Shown in pieces: positions 36,584-46,607 of a DNA stretch of 64,000 nucleotides. Each line of letters opens with the position of its first letter. Position 1 is the stretch's first letter. The translations under genes and the position numbers were made by a program. The stretch is from Verrucomicrobiota bacterium (GTDB taxonomy: Bacteria > Verrucomicrobiota > Verrucomicrobiia > Chthoniobacterales > JACTMZ01). The stretch is taken from positions 34,649-98,648 of the forward strand of contig JAQBWH010000003.1 in the NCBI GenBank assembly GCA_027624625.1, in the 5' to 3' direction. The notes below the pieces were generated by a model. The model worked only from the letters and a program-made list of their open reading frames with translations. It searched no databases and had not been told where the DNA came from.

Positions 36584-37900
36584 TCACTCCACCGGTGCCA
36601 CAGGTCGAACCTCCGCCGCCATGAGGGGAACGCTCCCGGTTGACGCACCTTCCCGCAGACCGGGAAGCAAACGCATGTCCCAGCAGGCCAGCAAGGCGAG
36701 TACGGCAAAGTAGAGCGAGTAGCGATTGATCGAAAACGGCCCGGCCGCCACCTCCAGTGACCCGAGGGCGTCCAGAACGGCACCCCAGACCATCGGTGCG
36801 CCGCCCAAGCCGAGACCGCAGACCATGGTGAAGAGGGCAAAGAAGTGGTTGCGGCCCATCGCCGGCACGCTGACCATGACGATGCGCGTGTTGGCCACCC
36901 CAAAGACCGCACCGGCCAGACCACCGAGGAAATTTAATCCACCGACCAATCCGGGCCATCCGGGCAGCAAGCCGGCGGCCACCGAAAACCACCCGAAAAT
37001 AACCAGCGCCATGAGGACAAGCCCGCGACGCAACCACGGCTTGCTGCCCGTGACGTCGAGCCGCGGAGCGGTGATGGCCAGTCCGGCCAACGCGCCGACG
37101 AAAGACAAGCTACCGAGAAGCAGGATGGTGGCCTCGCCGAATTTTGCGCGCACCACGAGATATTCGACCGTGAAGACTCCCAAGCTGCCGATCACTGTCA
37201 TGTAAATGGTGGTGAACCAGAGCAAGCGGGCGAAGGGCACGTGCCGCAGCATGGCGCCCCATGGCACCGGCACTCCGGATCGGAGACGGTCCTCGGGAGA
37301 CTCCGCATCAGGAATTCGGTGCACGAACCACAGGCTGATCAAGGCGGCGACCAGACCGATGGCGAAAACCGCCGTGTATTCAGCCGCTTCGACCGAGCCG
37401 ACCATGACCCAGGCGGAAACCAGCAAGGCCACCAGGCAACCAACGTGCGTGAAGCCATTATCCCGCGAGAGAAACCTTCCCCGCACCGCCTCCGGCACCA
37501 ACGCGGTCATCCATGGCAACCACGCTCCGGCCGAAAAGCCCCGCAACAAATTAAACCCGAAGAGACAACCGGTGAGCAGCCACAGACGCCCGGAGATGCT
37601 CAGCCCGGGCCAGACCGGAATGGCCGCGATACAAAGGGTGAAAAAGGTGCGTGCGCCCCAACCGGCCAAGACGAACCGTTTGTAGCCCGTGCGGTGGAGG
37701 AAGCGCGCCGCGAGGAGTTGGAGGATATTGAGCAGCGGGGTGAGCGCGGCGATGGTGCCCAGCAGAAAGGAGGAGGCGCCAAGCGACTTGGCGAAAAGAA
37801 TGACCGGAGCCCCCAGCACGATCTGGAAGGACACCGCGTTGAAGAAGCTGAATCCGTTGACGTTGAGCGCGCCAGACGGGTAAGCGCTGCGCGCTTTCAT
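36584..37900 (-). CDS. MFS transporter
   Basis: 12-TM-like 438-aa protein; GASSFLLGTIAALTPLLNILQLLAARFLHRTGYKRFVLAGW... Confidence 0.8.
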   Translation of the reverse strand: MKARSAYPSGALNVNGFSFFNAVSFQIVLGAPVILFAKSLGASSFLLGTIAALTPLLNILQLLAARFLHRTGYKRFVLAGWGARTFFTLCIAAIPVWPGLSISGRLWLLTGCLFGFNLLRGFSAGAWLPWMTALVPEAVRGRFLSRDNGFTHVGCLVALLVSAWVMVGSVEAAEYTAVFAIGLVAALISLWFVHRIPDAESPEDRLRSGVPVPWGAMLRHVPFARLLWFTTIYMTVIGSLGVFTVEYLVVRAKFGEATILLLGSLSFVGALAGLAITAPRLDVTGSKPWLRRGLVLMALVIFGWFSVAAGLLPGWPGLVGGLNFLGGLAGAVFGVANTRIVMVSVPAMGRNHFFALFTMVCGLGLGGAPMVWGAVLDALGSLEVAAGPFSINRYSLYFAVLALLACWDMRLLPGLREGASTGSVPLMAAEVRPVAPVE

Positions 37901-37910
37901 GGCCGGTCAC

Positions 37911-39365
37911 TCAGGCCTCGGCGCGCGGCTTGAGGTGCGGGAAGAGGATGACCTCCCGGATGGACTCCGCGCCGGTCAGCAACATGACCAACCGGTCGAT
38001 GCCCATCCCCATGCCCCCGGCCGGTGGCATGCCGTATTCCAAGGCGTGGAGAAATTCTTCATCGATCTTGTGCTGCTCGCCGCCGCTTTGCTCGACCAGA
38101 CGCTCACGCTGCACCACCGGGTCGTTCAACTCGGAATAGCCCGGCGCGATTTCTTGGCCGTTTATGATCAATTCGAACACATCGAGGGACGAAGGATCTT
38201 CCGGATTTGTTTTGGCCAGGGGGACAAGCTCTTTCGGGCAATGGATGACAAAGCACGGGTCGATCGTTTTTTCCTCGACCAGCTTTTCGAAAACATGCTG
38301 CGTGACCTCGTAGTCTTCGACGCAGTGCGAAATGTCCAAACCGAGCTCGAGCGCGCGGTTGCGGCGGCCGGAAACATCGCGGGCGAACCAACCCGGTTCC
38401 GCCTCCTCGACAAGATCGCGGTACTTGGCCCGCCGCCACGGACGCGAAAGGTCGATCGTCCGCCTGACCATCCCCTCCTGGTCGTTGTGCTCGATCTTGA
38501 GGCCGCCGCACACTTTCTGGGCCACGCGGCAGACCAACTCCTCGACCAGCGTGGCCATCATGTCGAAATCGGCATAAGCCCAATAAGCCTCCAGCATGGT
38601 GAATTCGGGATTGTGCCGCCGTGAAACGCCTTCATTGCGGAAATTACGGTTGAGTTCGAAAACTTTGGTGAACCCGCCGACGAGCAGCCGCTTCAAATAC
38701 AACTCCGGAGCGATGCGCAGGAAAAGATCCATCCCCAGCGCATTGTGGTGCGTTTCGAAAGGCGTAGCCGCTGCGCCGCCCGCCACCGCCTGCATCATCG
38801 GCGTCTCCACTTCGAGGAATCCGCGCTCTTCGAAAAAAGCACGAATCTCACGGATAATGGCGAAACGCTGGCGGAAAATATTCCGCGCGTGCTCGTTGGC
38901 AATAAGGTCGAGATAACGCTGCCGGTGCCGCGCTTCGACGTCTTGCAAGCCGTGCCACTTTTCCGGCAACGGGTGGAGTGACTTGCCGAGAAAGACGAAT
39001 TTTTCCGCCTTGATTGAGGGCTCGCCGGTTTTGGTGGTGAAGCATTCGCCCTCCACCCCGACGAAGTCCCCGATGTCGAGCAGTCCGTAGACCGCGACCA
39101 CCTCTTCGCCGAGTGCCTTGTCTTGCAGGTAGACTTGCATGCGCCCGCTGTGGTCGCTCAAATCAAGAAAATGGCTCTTGCCCATGTCCCGCCGTGCCGT
39201 GACCCGGCCGGCCATGGTGACTTTGCCCCCCTCGACAAACCCGGCCCGCACCTCACCGACGTCGCCGGTCACGGGGAAAGCCGCCCCGTAAGCAGGCACC
39301 CCGCGGCCCAGTAAAGCCGTGCGCTTTTCCAGACGCACCGCGGTCAGGTTGTTCACTTCACTCAT
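37911..39365 (-). CDS. lysS: lysyl-tRNA synthetase
   Basis: GRVTARRDMGKSHFLDLSDHSGRMQVYLQDKAL...RHRQRYLDLIANEHARNIFRQRFAIIREIRAFFEERGFLEVETPMMQAVAGGAAATPFETHHNALGMDLFLRIAPELYLKRLLVGGFTKVFELNRNFRNEG. Confidence 0.97.
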   Translation of the reverse strand: MSEVNNLTAVRLEKRTALLGRGVPAYGAAFPVTGDVGEVRAGFVEGGKVTMAGRVTARRDMGKSHFLDLSDHSGRMQVYLQDKALGEEVVAVYGLLDIGDFVGVEGECFTTKTGEPSIKAEKFVFLGKSLHPLPEKWHGLQDVEARHRQRYLDLIANEHARNIFRQRFAIIREIRAFFEERGFLEVETPMMQAVAGGAAATPFETHHNALGMDLFLRIAPELYLKRLLVGGFTKVFELNRNFRNEGVSRRHNPEFTMLEAYWAYADFDMMATLVEELVCRVAQKVCGGLKIEHNDQEGMVRRTIDLSRPWRRAKYRDLVEEAEPGWFARDVSGRRNRALELGLDISHCVEDYEVTQHVFEKLVEEKTIDPCFVIHCPKELVPLAKTNPEDPSSLDVFELIINGQEIAPGYSELNDPVVQRERLVEQSGGEQHKIDEEFLHALEYGMPPAGGMGMGIDRLVMLLTGAESIREVILFPHLKPRAEA

Positions 39366-39411
39366 CGGACGGCAGAGCATGCTTTTCCCGGCGCCTCCGC
39401 ACCAGACGAAA

Positions 39412-40131
39412 CTACCATGCGGTGTTCTCCCGATTGCCGTGACGATCGAGGAACTGACCGGCATCCCCTGGCTTCATGCGGTCGATTGTGGTGGCCAAAC
39501 TGAGGGCCGATTCCGCCACGGTGAGCGGTGCCTTGGGTCCACCTATTTCCGTCTTCACCCATCCCGGACTGATCGCGACCACGGTGATACCACGCGGACG
39601 CAATTCCGCGGCCATGGCCCGTGTAAGCATATTCAACGCAGCCTTCGAAACGCTGTAGCAGTAATAACGCGAATCTTCTTTCTGCGAAACAGATCCGGCC
39701 CGGGAGCTCATATTGACCACCCGGGGATACGGGGCCGCGGTGAGCAGGGGGAGAAAAGCCCGCGTGACCCGGGCCACGCCGACCACGTTGACGGCAAACG
39801 CCTCGGCGAAGCACTCCAGCGGCAGCTCCTCCAAGGTTTCATTCCCCTCCTCCGGAAACACTCCCGCGTTGTTGACCAGAACATCGATCGCCCGCCACTG
39901 GCGGGCCGTCTCCTCGGCCGCCGACCTGACGCTGCGGTCGCAGCACACGTCAAGAGGTATGATTTCGATCGAACCTGGTGCGGCACTTTGTGCCGCAGCA
40001 AGCAGACCATGAACTCCGGCCGGATCGCGCACGCCGGCCATGACACGCCAGCCGCGCCGCGCCAACTCGCTGGCCAGGGCCAAGCCGATTCCCCGGCTGG
40101 CTCCGGTGATCATGACGGTAGTCCCTTCCAT
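39412..40131 (-). CDS. SDR-family oxidoreductase
   Basis: TTVMITGASRGIGLALASELARRGWRVMAGVRDP...DVLVNNAGVFPEEG...YCYSVSKAALNMLTRAMAAELRPRGITVVAISPGWVKTEIG. Confidence 0.88.
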   Translation of the reverse strand: MEGTTVMITGASRGIGLALASELARRGWRVMAGVRDPAGVHGLLAAAQSAAPGSIEIIPLDVCCDRSVRSAAEETARQWRAIDVLVNNAGVFPEEGNETLEELPLECFAEAFAVNVVGVARVTRAFLPLLTAAPYPRVVNMSSRAGSVSQKEDSRYYCYSVSKAALNMLTRAMAAELRPRGITVVAISPGWVKTEIGGPKAPLTVAESALSLATTIDRMKPGDAGQFLDRHGNRENTAW

Positions 40132-40279
40132 CGGCCTAATCTGCCACCGACCCACCCCCGTGCCAATGACGAGCCGCCATGCCCGCGGCCGGCCCCCGCT
40201 CCGAAGGCCCGCTTCCACTCCGCCCCTTGGCTCCCATCGAAAGCTCGCCTCCCGATTGGGCACGCTTTATGGACAAAGC

Positions 40280-42466
40280 ATGGCGAAGCAGGCACCTCCT
40301 TTCCTCCCCCCGCACCGCCGCGCATGGCCGACCGTGTCCGGCGTGGAGTGGGCCGTCTTCGGATCGGCGGCCGTTTTTCTTATCTGCCTGCTGCTCTTCA
40401 GCTTGTTCTTTGCCGAGCGTCGGTTTCTCGGCACGGCCCGGACCCAGGATTTCGAACGGGTGGAGCGTTACAGCCGCCTGACCCGCGACAAGCTGGAGGC
40501 AGAATCCTTGACCACGCCGACCGATGACACCCTGCAGGAGTTGCGAGACATCGGCTTGCTCGTCGATGTCTTCCCGGCCGACCAGGAAGTTCCACAACCC
40601 AATCCGCGCTACGTGGCCGCGCGGCAATCGGTCGAGGGGTGGGAGCGTGTCCGCGGGCAGGACGGGGGGACCGTCTCGGTAATCCGTGTCGGCTACGATG
40701 ACAGCTTTGGCCGCCTAACCCTCGCAGGCATCCGGTTCTATACCTTGGCGGGTGCACTGACCGGCGCGCTCATCATCGGTTTCATTTGGCTGGGCGTGCG
40801 CCGCCACGTCTTCAGCAAAATCAGCCTCCTGATTGCAGAGGTCGCCTCCGGCATGGCGAAACCTTCCCGGACGGAGGAGGCAGACGGACCCCTCGGCTCG
40901 CTCCAGTCTGCGGTTCGTGAGGCCCTGGCCGCGCGGGACAAACACACGGCACGGCTTGAAGCGCTTCTTGCTCGGCACAGCGAGTTGGCCTGCTCGAGCA
41001 CAACGGAAGGAACCCTGCTCGAAACCAACGAGGCCTATGCCCGGCTCTTTGGAAAGTCGCGGGAGGCATTGGTCGGCACGAACTATCTCGACGGCATTCC
41101 GCCCACCGATCGCGCCGAGGCCCTGGCCAACGTTCGCCGCCTTTCGTACCGACATCCGGTTCATAGCGTGGAACACCGGGTACTCCTGCCCGACGGGGAG
41201 GTGCGCTGGATACGATGGAAGGACGCCGCCGTTTTTGACGGCGAGGGGCAAGTCAAAGAGGTGTTTTCCACCGGCCTGGACGTTACGACGGAAAACAATC
41301 TCCAGAAAAACCTCGAAACATTGCGTCTTGCTTTTGACCAGATGCAGTCCCTCGGCCGCACCGGGAGTATGACCTGGAACCTGACCAGCGACCGGATGAA
41401 TTGGACCGGCGAGACTTGGCGGCTTCTCGGATTAGACAAGGATGTCTGCCCGCCAACTTTGGACAACCTGCTCGCCGTGGTCACAACGGGTGACCGCGGG
41501 CCATTGGGCGAACTTTTCCGCCGGGCCCGCGAAAACGGCGCCCCGTTCGAATACGAGTTCCGCTGTTTGTTCCCCGATGGCTCCCGCCGAACCCTGCTGA
41601 GCCACGCCGAGGTCCGCGCTGATCCGAAGACCAAGCTCCTCAATCAGCTGACCTGCACTTTCCACGACATCACCGCATTGCGCGACGCCGAGTCGGTTGC
41701 CCTGCGCGAGTTGCATTTCCGCCAGGCCATCGAGCAATCGCTGGGCACCGGTATCGTTGTCATCGACGAAAACGGCAAGTGCCTGTTGGTCAACCCTGCG
41801 TTTTGCGAAATGACGGGCTGGCCGGCCGAAGAACTGACCGGCCAGCCGGCGCCGTATTGCTATTGGCCGGAGGAGGAAAGGCCTGCGAACCGCATGGCCT
41901 TCGAGCAAACTTTGCGTGGGCAGGTAGCGCCCGAAGGCATGGAGTTGAGATTCTGCCGCAAGGACGGCAGTCGCTTCGATGTTTTGGTCAAGGTGGCACC
42001 CTTGCTCGATAACGAGGACAGACCTCTCGGCTGGCTGGGCGCTGTCACCGACATCACCTCCATCCAGCACATACGGCGTGAACTGGAGGCGGTCAACGAG
42101 CGCCTGCAAATCGCCCAAAACGTGGCGGAATTCGGTATTTGGGATTGGGACCCGGTCAAAGACACCCTGCACTGGGACCGGAGGTCGTTTGCCCTGTTCG
42201 GGCATCCGGAGGCCACCGACGCCCGGGCCGTGTGGTCCCAAGTGCACAGCGAGGCCGACCAAAAGCACCTCACCGGTCAACTGATCCGCCTCATCGCCGC
42301 GGGCGGCAGCCGCGGGCGGGATCTCATTCACGCCCGATGGCCCGATGGCACGGTGCACGACATCACGTCGACCTACTTCATTTTGCGCGACCCGTCCGGC
42401 CGAGCGACGCGCGTCCTCGGGATCAACCATGAGGCCACAGGGGAGCCCGGCGAAGATCGCGATTAG
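40280..42466 (+). CDS. membrane-anchored multi-PAS/PAC sensory protein without recognisable output domain
   Basis: N-terminal TM GVEWAVFGSAAVFLICLLLFSLFFAERR, second TM YTLAGALTGALIIGFIWLGVRRH, then several PAS/PAC units (ETNEAYARLFGKSREALVGTNYLDGI...; LLVNPAFCEMTGWPAEELTGQPAPYCYWPEEE...; FGIWDWDPVKDTLHWDRRSFALFG...); stops after the last PAC. Confidence 0.8.
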   Translation: MAKQAPPFLPPHRRAWPTVSGVEWAVFGSAAVFLICLLLFSLFFAERRFLGTARTQDFERVERYSRLTRDKLEAESLTTPTDDTLQELRDIGLLVDVFPADQEVPQPNPRYVAARQSVEGWERVRGQDGGTVSVIRVGYDDSFGRLTLAGIRFYTLAGALTGALIIGFIWLGVRRHVFSKISLLIAEVASGMAKPSRTEEADGPLGSLQSAVREALAARDKHTARLEALLARHSELACSSTTEGTLLETNEAYARLFGKSREALVGTNYLDGIPPTDRAEALANVRRLSYRHPVHSVEHRVLLPDGEVRWIRWKDAAVFDGEGQVKEVFSTGLDVTTENNLQKNLETLRLAFDQMQSLGRTGSMTWNLTSDRMNWTGETWRLLGLDKDVCPPTLDNLLAVVTTGDRGPLGELFRRARENGAPFEYEFRCLFPDGSRRTLLSHAEVRADPKTKLLNQLTCTFHDITALRDAESVALRELHFRQAIEQSLGTGIVVIDENGKCLLVNPAFCEMTGWPAEELTGQPAPYCYWPEEERPANRMAFEQTLRGQVAPEGMELRFCRKDGSRFDVLVKVAPLLDNEDRPLGWLGAVTDITSIQHIRRELEAVNERLQIAQNVAEFGIWDWDPVKDTLHWDRRSFALFGHPEATDARAVWSQVHSEADQKHLTGQLIRLIAAGGSRGRDLIHARWPDGTVHDITSTYFILRDPSGRATRVLGINHEATGEPGEDRD

Positions 42467-42634
42467 CGCAAGGTTGGCAGGCGCCCGGCGCACCCTTTGT
42501 CCGGGGCAAAAAAAACGCCGGCCACTTTTCTCCGCAAACCGTGGCCGACTTGCCTCCTGGCAACCGGCCGCCCGACGGGCCGGCCCCACCCCTTCCTTGA
42601 CTCCAAAGAGTTCGTCTTTAGCGTATAGTTAAAG

Positions 42635-44158
42635 ATGACATCGACCCATGCCGGTCCTGCGCGCCCGCGGCGGTATGCGTGGAAACACGATCCGATCTTC
42701 CGGTTTCTTGCTTCATTACGTTTGGCCGTCACTTTGCTCAGTGTGCTCATTGTCATGAGTATTGCCGGCACTTTGGCCGAATCAAAATTTGATGCCGACA
42801 CGGCCCGCACTTGGATCTACGAAGCTCCGTGGTTTTACCTCTGGCTGTTCTTTCTCGCGGCCAACCTCACTTGCAGCGCTTTCATGCGCTGGCCCTGGAA
42901 AAAGTACCACACCGGCTTCCTCCTCGTCCATCTCGGCATGATTGTCGTCATGATCGGATCGGTCATCGGCCAGATCTGGGGCATCGAAGGCACCATGACG
43001 CTCTTCAAGGACTCTGCTCCCGACGACAAGCTCGTCCTGCAAAAACGCGAGATCACCGTCCGGGATCCCGACGCCAAGCGCGCGGTCACGATCAAGCTCG
43101 GACGCCAGCCACTGCGGGTCGGCGAGCGCGACGCACTCGACCTTTGGACCACCCCCGGCGGATGGAAGCTCGAAGCCGTGGCCGACTCCCCGCGGCTCAT
43201 GGCCAATTTCCAGCCGGCCACCGCACTTGGAGGCAACCCCGCGGTACTCGTCCGCCTCCGCACCACAGCGATGAACCAATCCGTCGAGCAGTGGTTGCTC
43301 GCGGGCGATCGCCATCACAACCGTCTCGACCTCGGCCTCATCACCGTCGACCTGGCGCGCGCCGCCGAACCCGCGCCGGCCACCGGCGCACCGAACCGCG
43401 CCGTCCTCACCACCCGGGCCGACGGCTCGCTGCAAATGGATTTGTTCGCCAGCGGCCGACTGGTCTCCTCCGCCCCGCTCCCCGCCAATCGGGCGGTCGC
43501 GACCGGTTGGAATGATTGGACGATCGAGGCACTCGACATTCTGCCCTCTGCCCAGACCGGCTTCACTTTCCGCCCTCTGCCGGCCGGAGAACCCATCCCT
43601 CCGGGACAATCCCTGCTCGACGGCATCCTTGTGCGGGCGAGCAAGGCCGACCGCACGATCGAACAATGGGTTGGTGCAGGTTGGCGCGTCAGTTTGCCGA
43701 CCGGCTCGTTCCCCTTGGAGGTAGCGTACGGCTGGGAAGTTGCCGATTTGCCCTTCGGGCTTGTGCTTGAGGATTTCACCGTCGAACGCAACGAGGGAAC
43801 GGAGGACCCCGCCTCGTTCCGCAGCGACCTAGCCATGATCCTTCCGGACGGACAAGCCGACGCGACGGGCTCGTGCTCGATGAACCAGCCGGCCAATTAT
43901 CCGCAAGCCTTGTGGCGTTCGCTCACCGGATTGACTTACAAAATATCCCAAGCCTCGTGGAACCCGAACGATCTTACGCAGAGTTCAGTGCAAATCCTCC
44001 GCGATCCGGGCTGGCTCGGCAAATGGGTCGGCTCTCTGATCTTCAGCGCGGGCCTTGTCACCATGTTCATCTTCCGTCGCCCCAGCGCGCAGGGCAAATC
44101 TGTGCCCGGGCCGACCAGTCCGGCTCAAGGCAACCGGCAAATGTCCGCCACCCTGTGA
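42635..44158 (+). CDS. resB: ResB/Ccs1-family cytochrome c biogenesis protein
   Basis: FRFLASLRLAVTLLSVLIVMSIAGTLAESKF...APWFYLWLFFLAANLTCSAFMRWPWKKYHTGFLLVHLGMIVVMIGSVIGQIWGIEGTM. Confidence 0.88.
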   Translation: MTSTHAGPARPRRYAWKHDPIFRFLASLRLAVTLLSVLIVMSIAGTLAESKFDADTARTWIYEAPWFYLWLFFLAANLTCSAFMRWPWKKYHTGFLLVHLGMIVVMIGSVIGQIWGIEGTMTLFKDSAPDDKLVLQKREITVRDPDAKRAVTIKLGRQPLRVGERDALDLWTTPGGWKLEAVADSPRLMANFQPATALGGNPAVLVRLRTTAMNQSVEQWLLAGDRHHNRLDLGLITVDLARAAEPAPATGAPNRAVLTTRADGSLQMDLFASGRLVSSAPLPANRAVATGWNDWTIEALDILPSAQTGFTFRPLPAGEPIPPGQSLLDGILVRASKADRTIEQWVGAGWRVSLPTGSFPLEVAYGWEVADLPFGLVLEDFTVERNEGTEDPASFRSDLAMILPDGQADATGSCSMNQPANYPQALWRSLTGLTYKISQASWNPNDLTQSSVQILRDPGWLGKWVGSLIFSAGLVTMFIFRRPSAQGKSVPGPTSPAQGNRQMSATL

Positions 44159-45816
44159 AACTCTTCCTCGCCATCCTCCTCGCCGTCCCTGCCGTCCTGT
44201 CCGCGGCACCGCCCCCCGCCGACCTCACCCCGTGGGAATCTCTCGTCGTGCAGGACTCGGGTCGGCGCAAACCGATCGGTACTTTCGGCCACGAACTTCT
44301 GGTCAAAATCTCCGGCCGCGATCCGGTCGGCACGAGCGAAGGCGACACCTTCGACGGCAGCGCTTTCGCTTTTTCGCAGCTCTTTGCCACCCGCGACTGG
44401 GGCAACGATCCGATCATCCTCATCTCCTACCGCCCGTTGGTCGAAAAACTCGGGCTCGACGCTTCGCGCAAACGTTTCTCGCGGAAGGAACTGGCCGCCG
44501 CCACGGCACTGACCTCCCTCTCGCAGGAAGCCGCCGTGCTGCGCCAGGCGGGAGAACCCGTGCCGAAACTCAATACGGAGGCCCAAACCGTGCTCGGACG
44601 GCTGCAACTCTTCGATGCGCTCGGGGCCACCACCGCATTCCTTCTCGCCCCGCCGCCCCCCGGGGCGCCAGCCGGCTCGCCATGGCTGTCCATCGACCAA
44701 CTCGCCACCGTTTACCGGCCGGAGCAGGCGGCCACCATCCTTCAAGACCTGCGCAAACTGAACGTCGCCAGACGCGACGGCGACAATGCGGCCTTCACCG
44801 CCGCCGCACAACGTCTCGTCGACGACCTCCGGGCGCTCAACCCCGAAGTTTATCCGGCCGCCGATGTGGTCGACCGCGAGAACTTCTACAATCGCCTCAA
44901 GCCTTTCGACCTCGCGATGTGGCTGCTTGTTCCGGCGGCACTTTTGCTCATGGCCGGCGCCCGCCACGGACCTCGCCGCTGGCTGCTCCGGGGCGGGGTT
45001 GCTTTGAGCGTGGCTTCGCTCGGCTTCATCCTCTACGGACTCTTTCTGCGGGTGCTCATCGCCGGCCGCGCCCCGGTGACCAACATGTATGAGTCCGTGG
45101 TCTGGGTTGCCATGGGCACGGTGATGTTCGGCCTGATCTTCTACGCCGTTTACCGCAACCGCCTCATGCTCCTCAGCGCGCTCCCGGTCAGTTTTCTCTG
45201 CTTGCTTCTCGTCCGCAGTCTCCCCGTGGCTATGCCGGCACGCCTCGATCCTCTCGTCCCTGTGCTGCGCGATAACTTCTGGCTCACCGTGCACGTGCTC
45301 GTCATTACCTTGAGCTATGCCGCTTTCGCCCTCACCCTCGGCTTCGCCCACGTCATCCTCTGGCGGTACATCCGCAAACCGCAGGCCACGGACTCATTGC
45401 GTCCGCTCCACGAATGGCTTTACCGCATGATGTTTGTCGGCCTGATCCTCCTCGCGATTGGCACCATCCTTGGCGGCGTCTGGGCCAATTACAGCTGGGG
45501 ACGATTCTGGGGCTGGGACCCGAAAGAAACCTGGGCTCTCATCGCCCTGCTCATGTATGTCGTCGCCATCCACGGCCGCATGGCCGGTTGGTGGGGCGAC
45601 TTCGGTATCGCGGTGGCCGCAGTGGTCAATTTCGCGGGCATCATCATGGCTTGGTATGGCGTCAATTACGTCCTCGGGGCCGGTCTCCATAGCTACGGCT
45701 TCGGCGTGGGCGGCGAAGGCTACGTCCTCGTTTTTCTCGCCGCGGAAGCAATCTTTCTCGGACTGGCCGCCATCCGCCACCGCCAGGCCGGCAAACATCA
45801 CTTCGTTCCGGCCTGA
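44155..45816 (+). CDS. ccsA: cytochrome c biogenesis protein CcsA/ResC with extra N-terminal extracytoplasmic domain
   Basis: GTG start overlaps resB stop (GTGA); heme-handling motif SWGRFWGWDPKETWALIALLMYVVAIHGRMAGWWGDFGIAVAAVVNFAGIIMAWYGVNYVLGAGLHSYGFG. Confidence 0.9.
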   Translation: MKLFLAILLAVPAVLSAAPPPADLTPWESLVVQDSGRRKPIGTFGHELLVKISGRDPVGTSEGDTFDGSAFAFSQLFATRDWGNDPIILISYRPLVEKLGLDASRKRFSRKELAAATALTSLSQEAAVLRQAGEPVPKLNTEAQTVLGRLQLFDALGATTAFLLAPPPPGAPAGSPWLSIDQLATVYRPEQAATILQDLRKLNVARRDGDNAAFTAAAQRLVDDLRALNPEVYPAADVVDRENFYNRLKPFDLAMWLLVPAALLLMAGARHGPRRWLLRGGVALSVASLGFILYGLFLRVLIAGRAPVTNMYESVVWVAMGTVMFGLIFYAVYRNRLMLLSALPVSFLCLLLVRSLPVAMPARLDPLVPVLRDNFWLTVHVLVITLSYAAFALTLGFAHVILWRYIRKPQATDSLRPLHEWLYRMMFVGLILLAIGTILGGVWANYSWGRFWGWDPKETWALIALLMYVVAIHGRMAGWWGDFGIAVAAVVNFAGIIMAWYGVNYVLGAGLHSYGFGVGGEGYVLVFLAAEAIFLGLAAIRHRQAGKHHFVPA

Positions 45817-45914
45817 ATCCCCGCGGCCAAAGCGGCAATTCGCCGCGGCAAGGTGGCAGCATCCGGCCGGATCCTCTTGCCCTCGTCCGCTTTTCGCGGA
45901 AGATTTTACGGTTC

Positions 45915-46607
45915 ATGCCACGCCTGATTGCCATCGTCTTGTTGTTCGCCGCCGCACCGCTCCACGCGGCCGACGAAAAAGAACACATCGTGGTCAGCGG
46001 CGGGGTATCCCTTTACCAATGGGAAAAATTCAAAAACCCGCCGCACGACCGCTGGTGGGGCAACTTCATCCGACCGGCCGTGACGCGCTTCCAGCAGATC
46101 AAGGACGCCAACCCGGATGCCCGCATCACCTGGCTGGTGCACAGACCGAGCTACGAGCGCCGCCTCCGTCAAAGTGAAGGACCTCTCACCACCTGGATCA
46201 CCAACATCGCCCCCAAACACGGGGTCAAGCTCATCTGGTTCACTTCGCCCGACACGGTGGTCAATTACTTGAACGCCGGCCGCCCGCGCCATCTGGTCAA
46301 GATCGCGTCCCTCGACTGGTTCCTCCATTCGAACAAAGCTTGTTTCATGTTCGATTACAGCAACGAGATCGACAGCGGATCGAAATCCTGGCTCCACGAA
46401 AACGAACTCGGCCGCATCAACCGCGGTATCTTCGCCAAGAGAGCAGTGGTCAAAAGCTGGGGATGCCACACCGGCGAAAGCATGTCGAAAAAGTGGAAAC
46501 GCGCCACCGGTGTGCCCATGATCGGCGCCGTCGGGAAGACCGATTACGCGGTCATGTATCGCAACAACTGGCTGCCCGCCTTGTCCAAAGGCCGCTGGAC
46601 ACGTTGA
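45915..46607 (+). CDS. secreted hypothetical protein (SWGCHTGESMS motif)
   Basis: Signal peptide MPRLIAIVLLFAAAPLHA; ordered globular-looking 230-aa sequence. Confidence 0.65.
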   Translation: MPRLIAIVLLFAAAPLHAADEKEHIVVSGGVSLYQWEKFKNPPHDRWWGNFIRPAVTRFQQIKDANPDARITWLVHRPSYERRLRQSEGPLTTWITNIAPKHGVKLIWFTSPDTVVNYLNAGRPRHLVKIASLDWFLHSNKACFMFDYSNEIDSGSKSWLHENELGRINRGIFAKRAVVKSWGCHTGESMSKKWKRATGVPMIGAVGKTDYAVMYRNNWLPALSKGRWTR

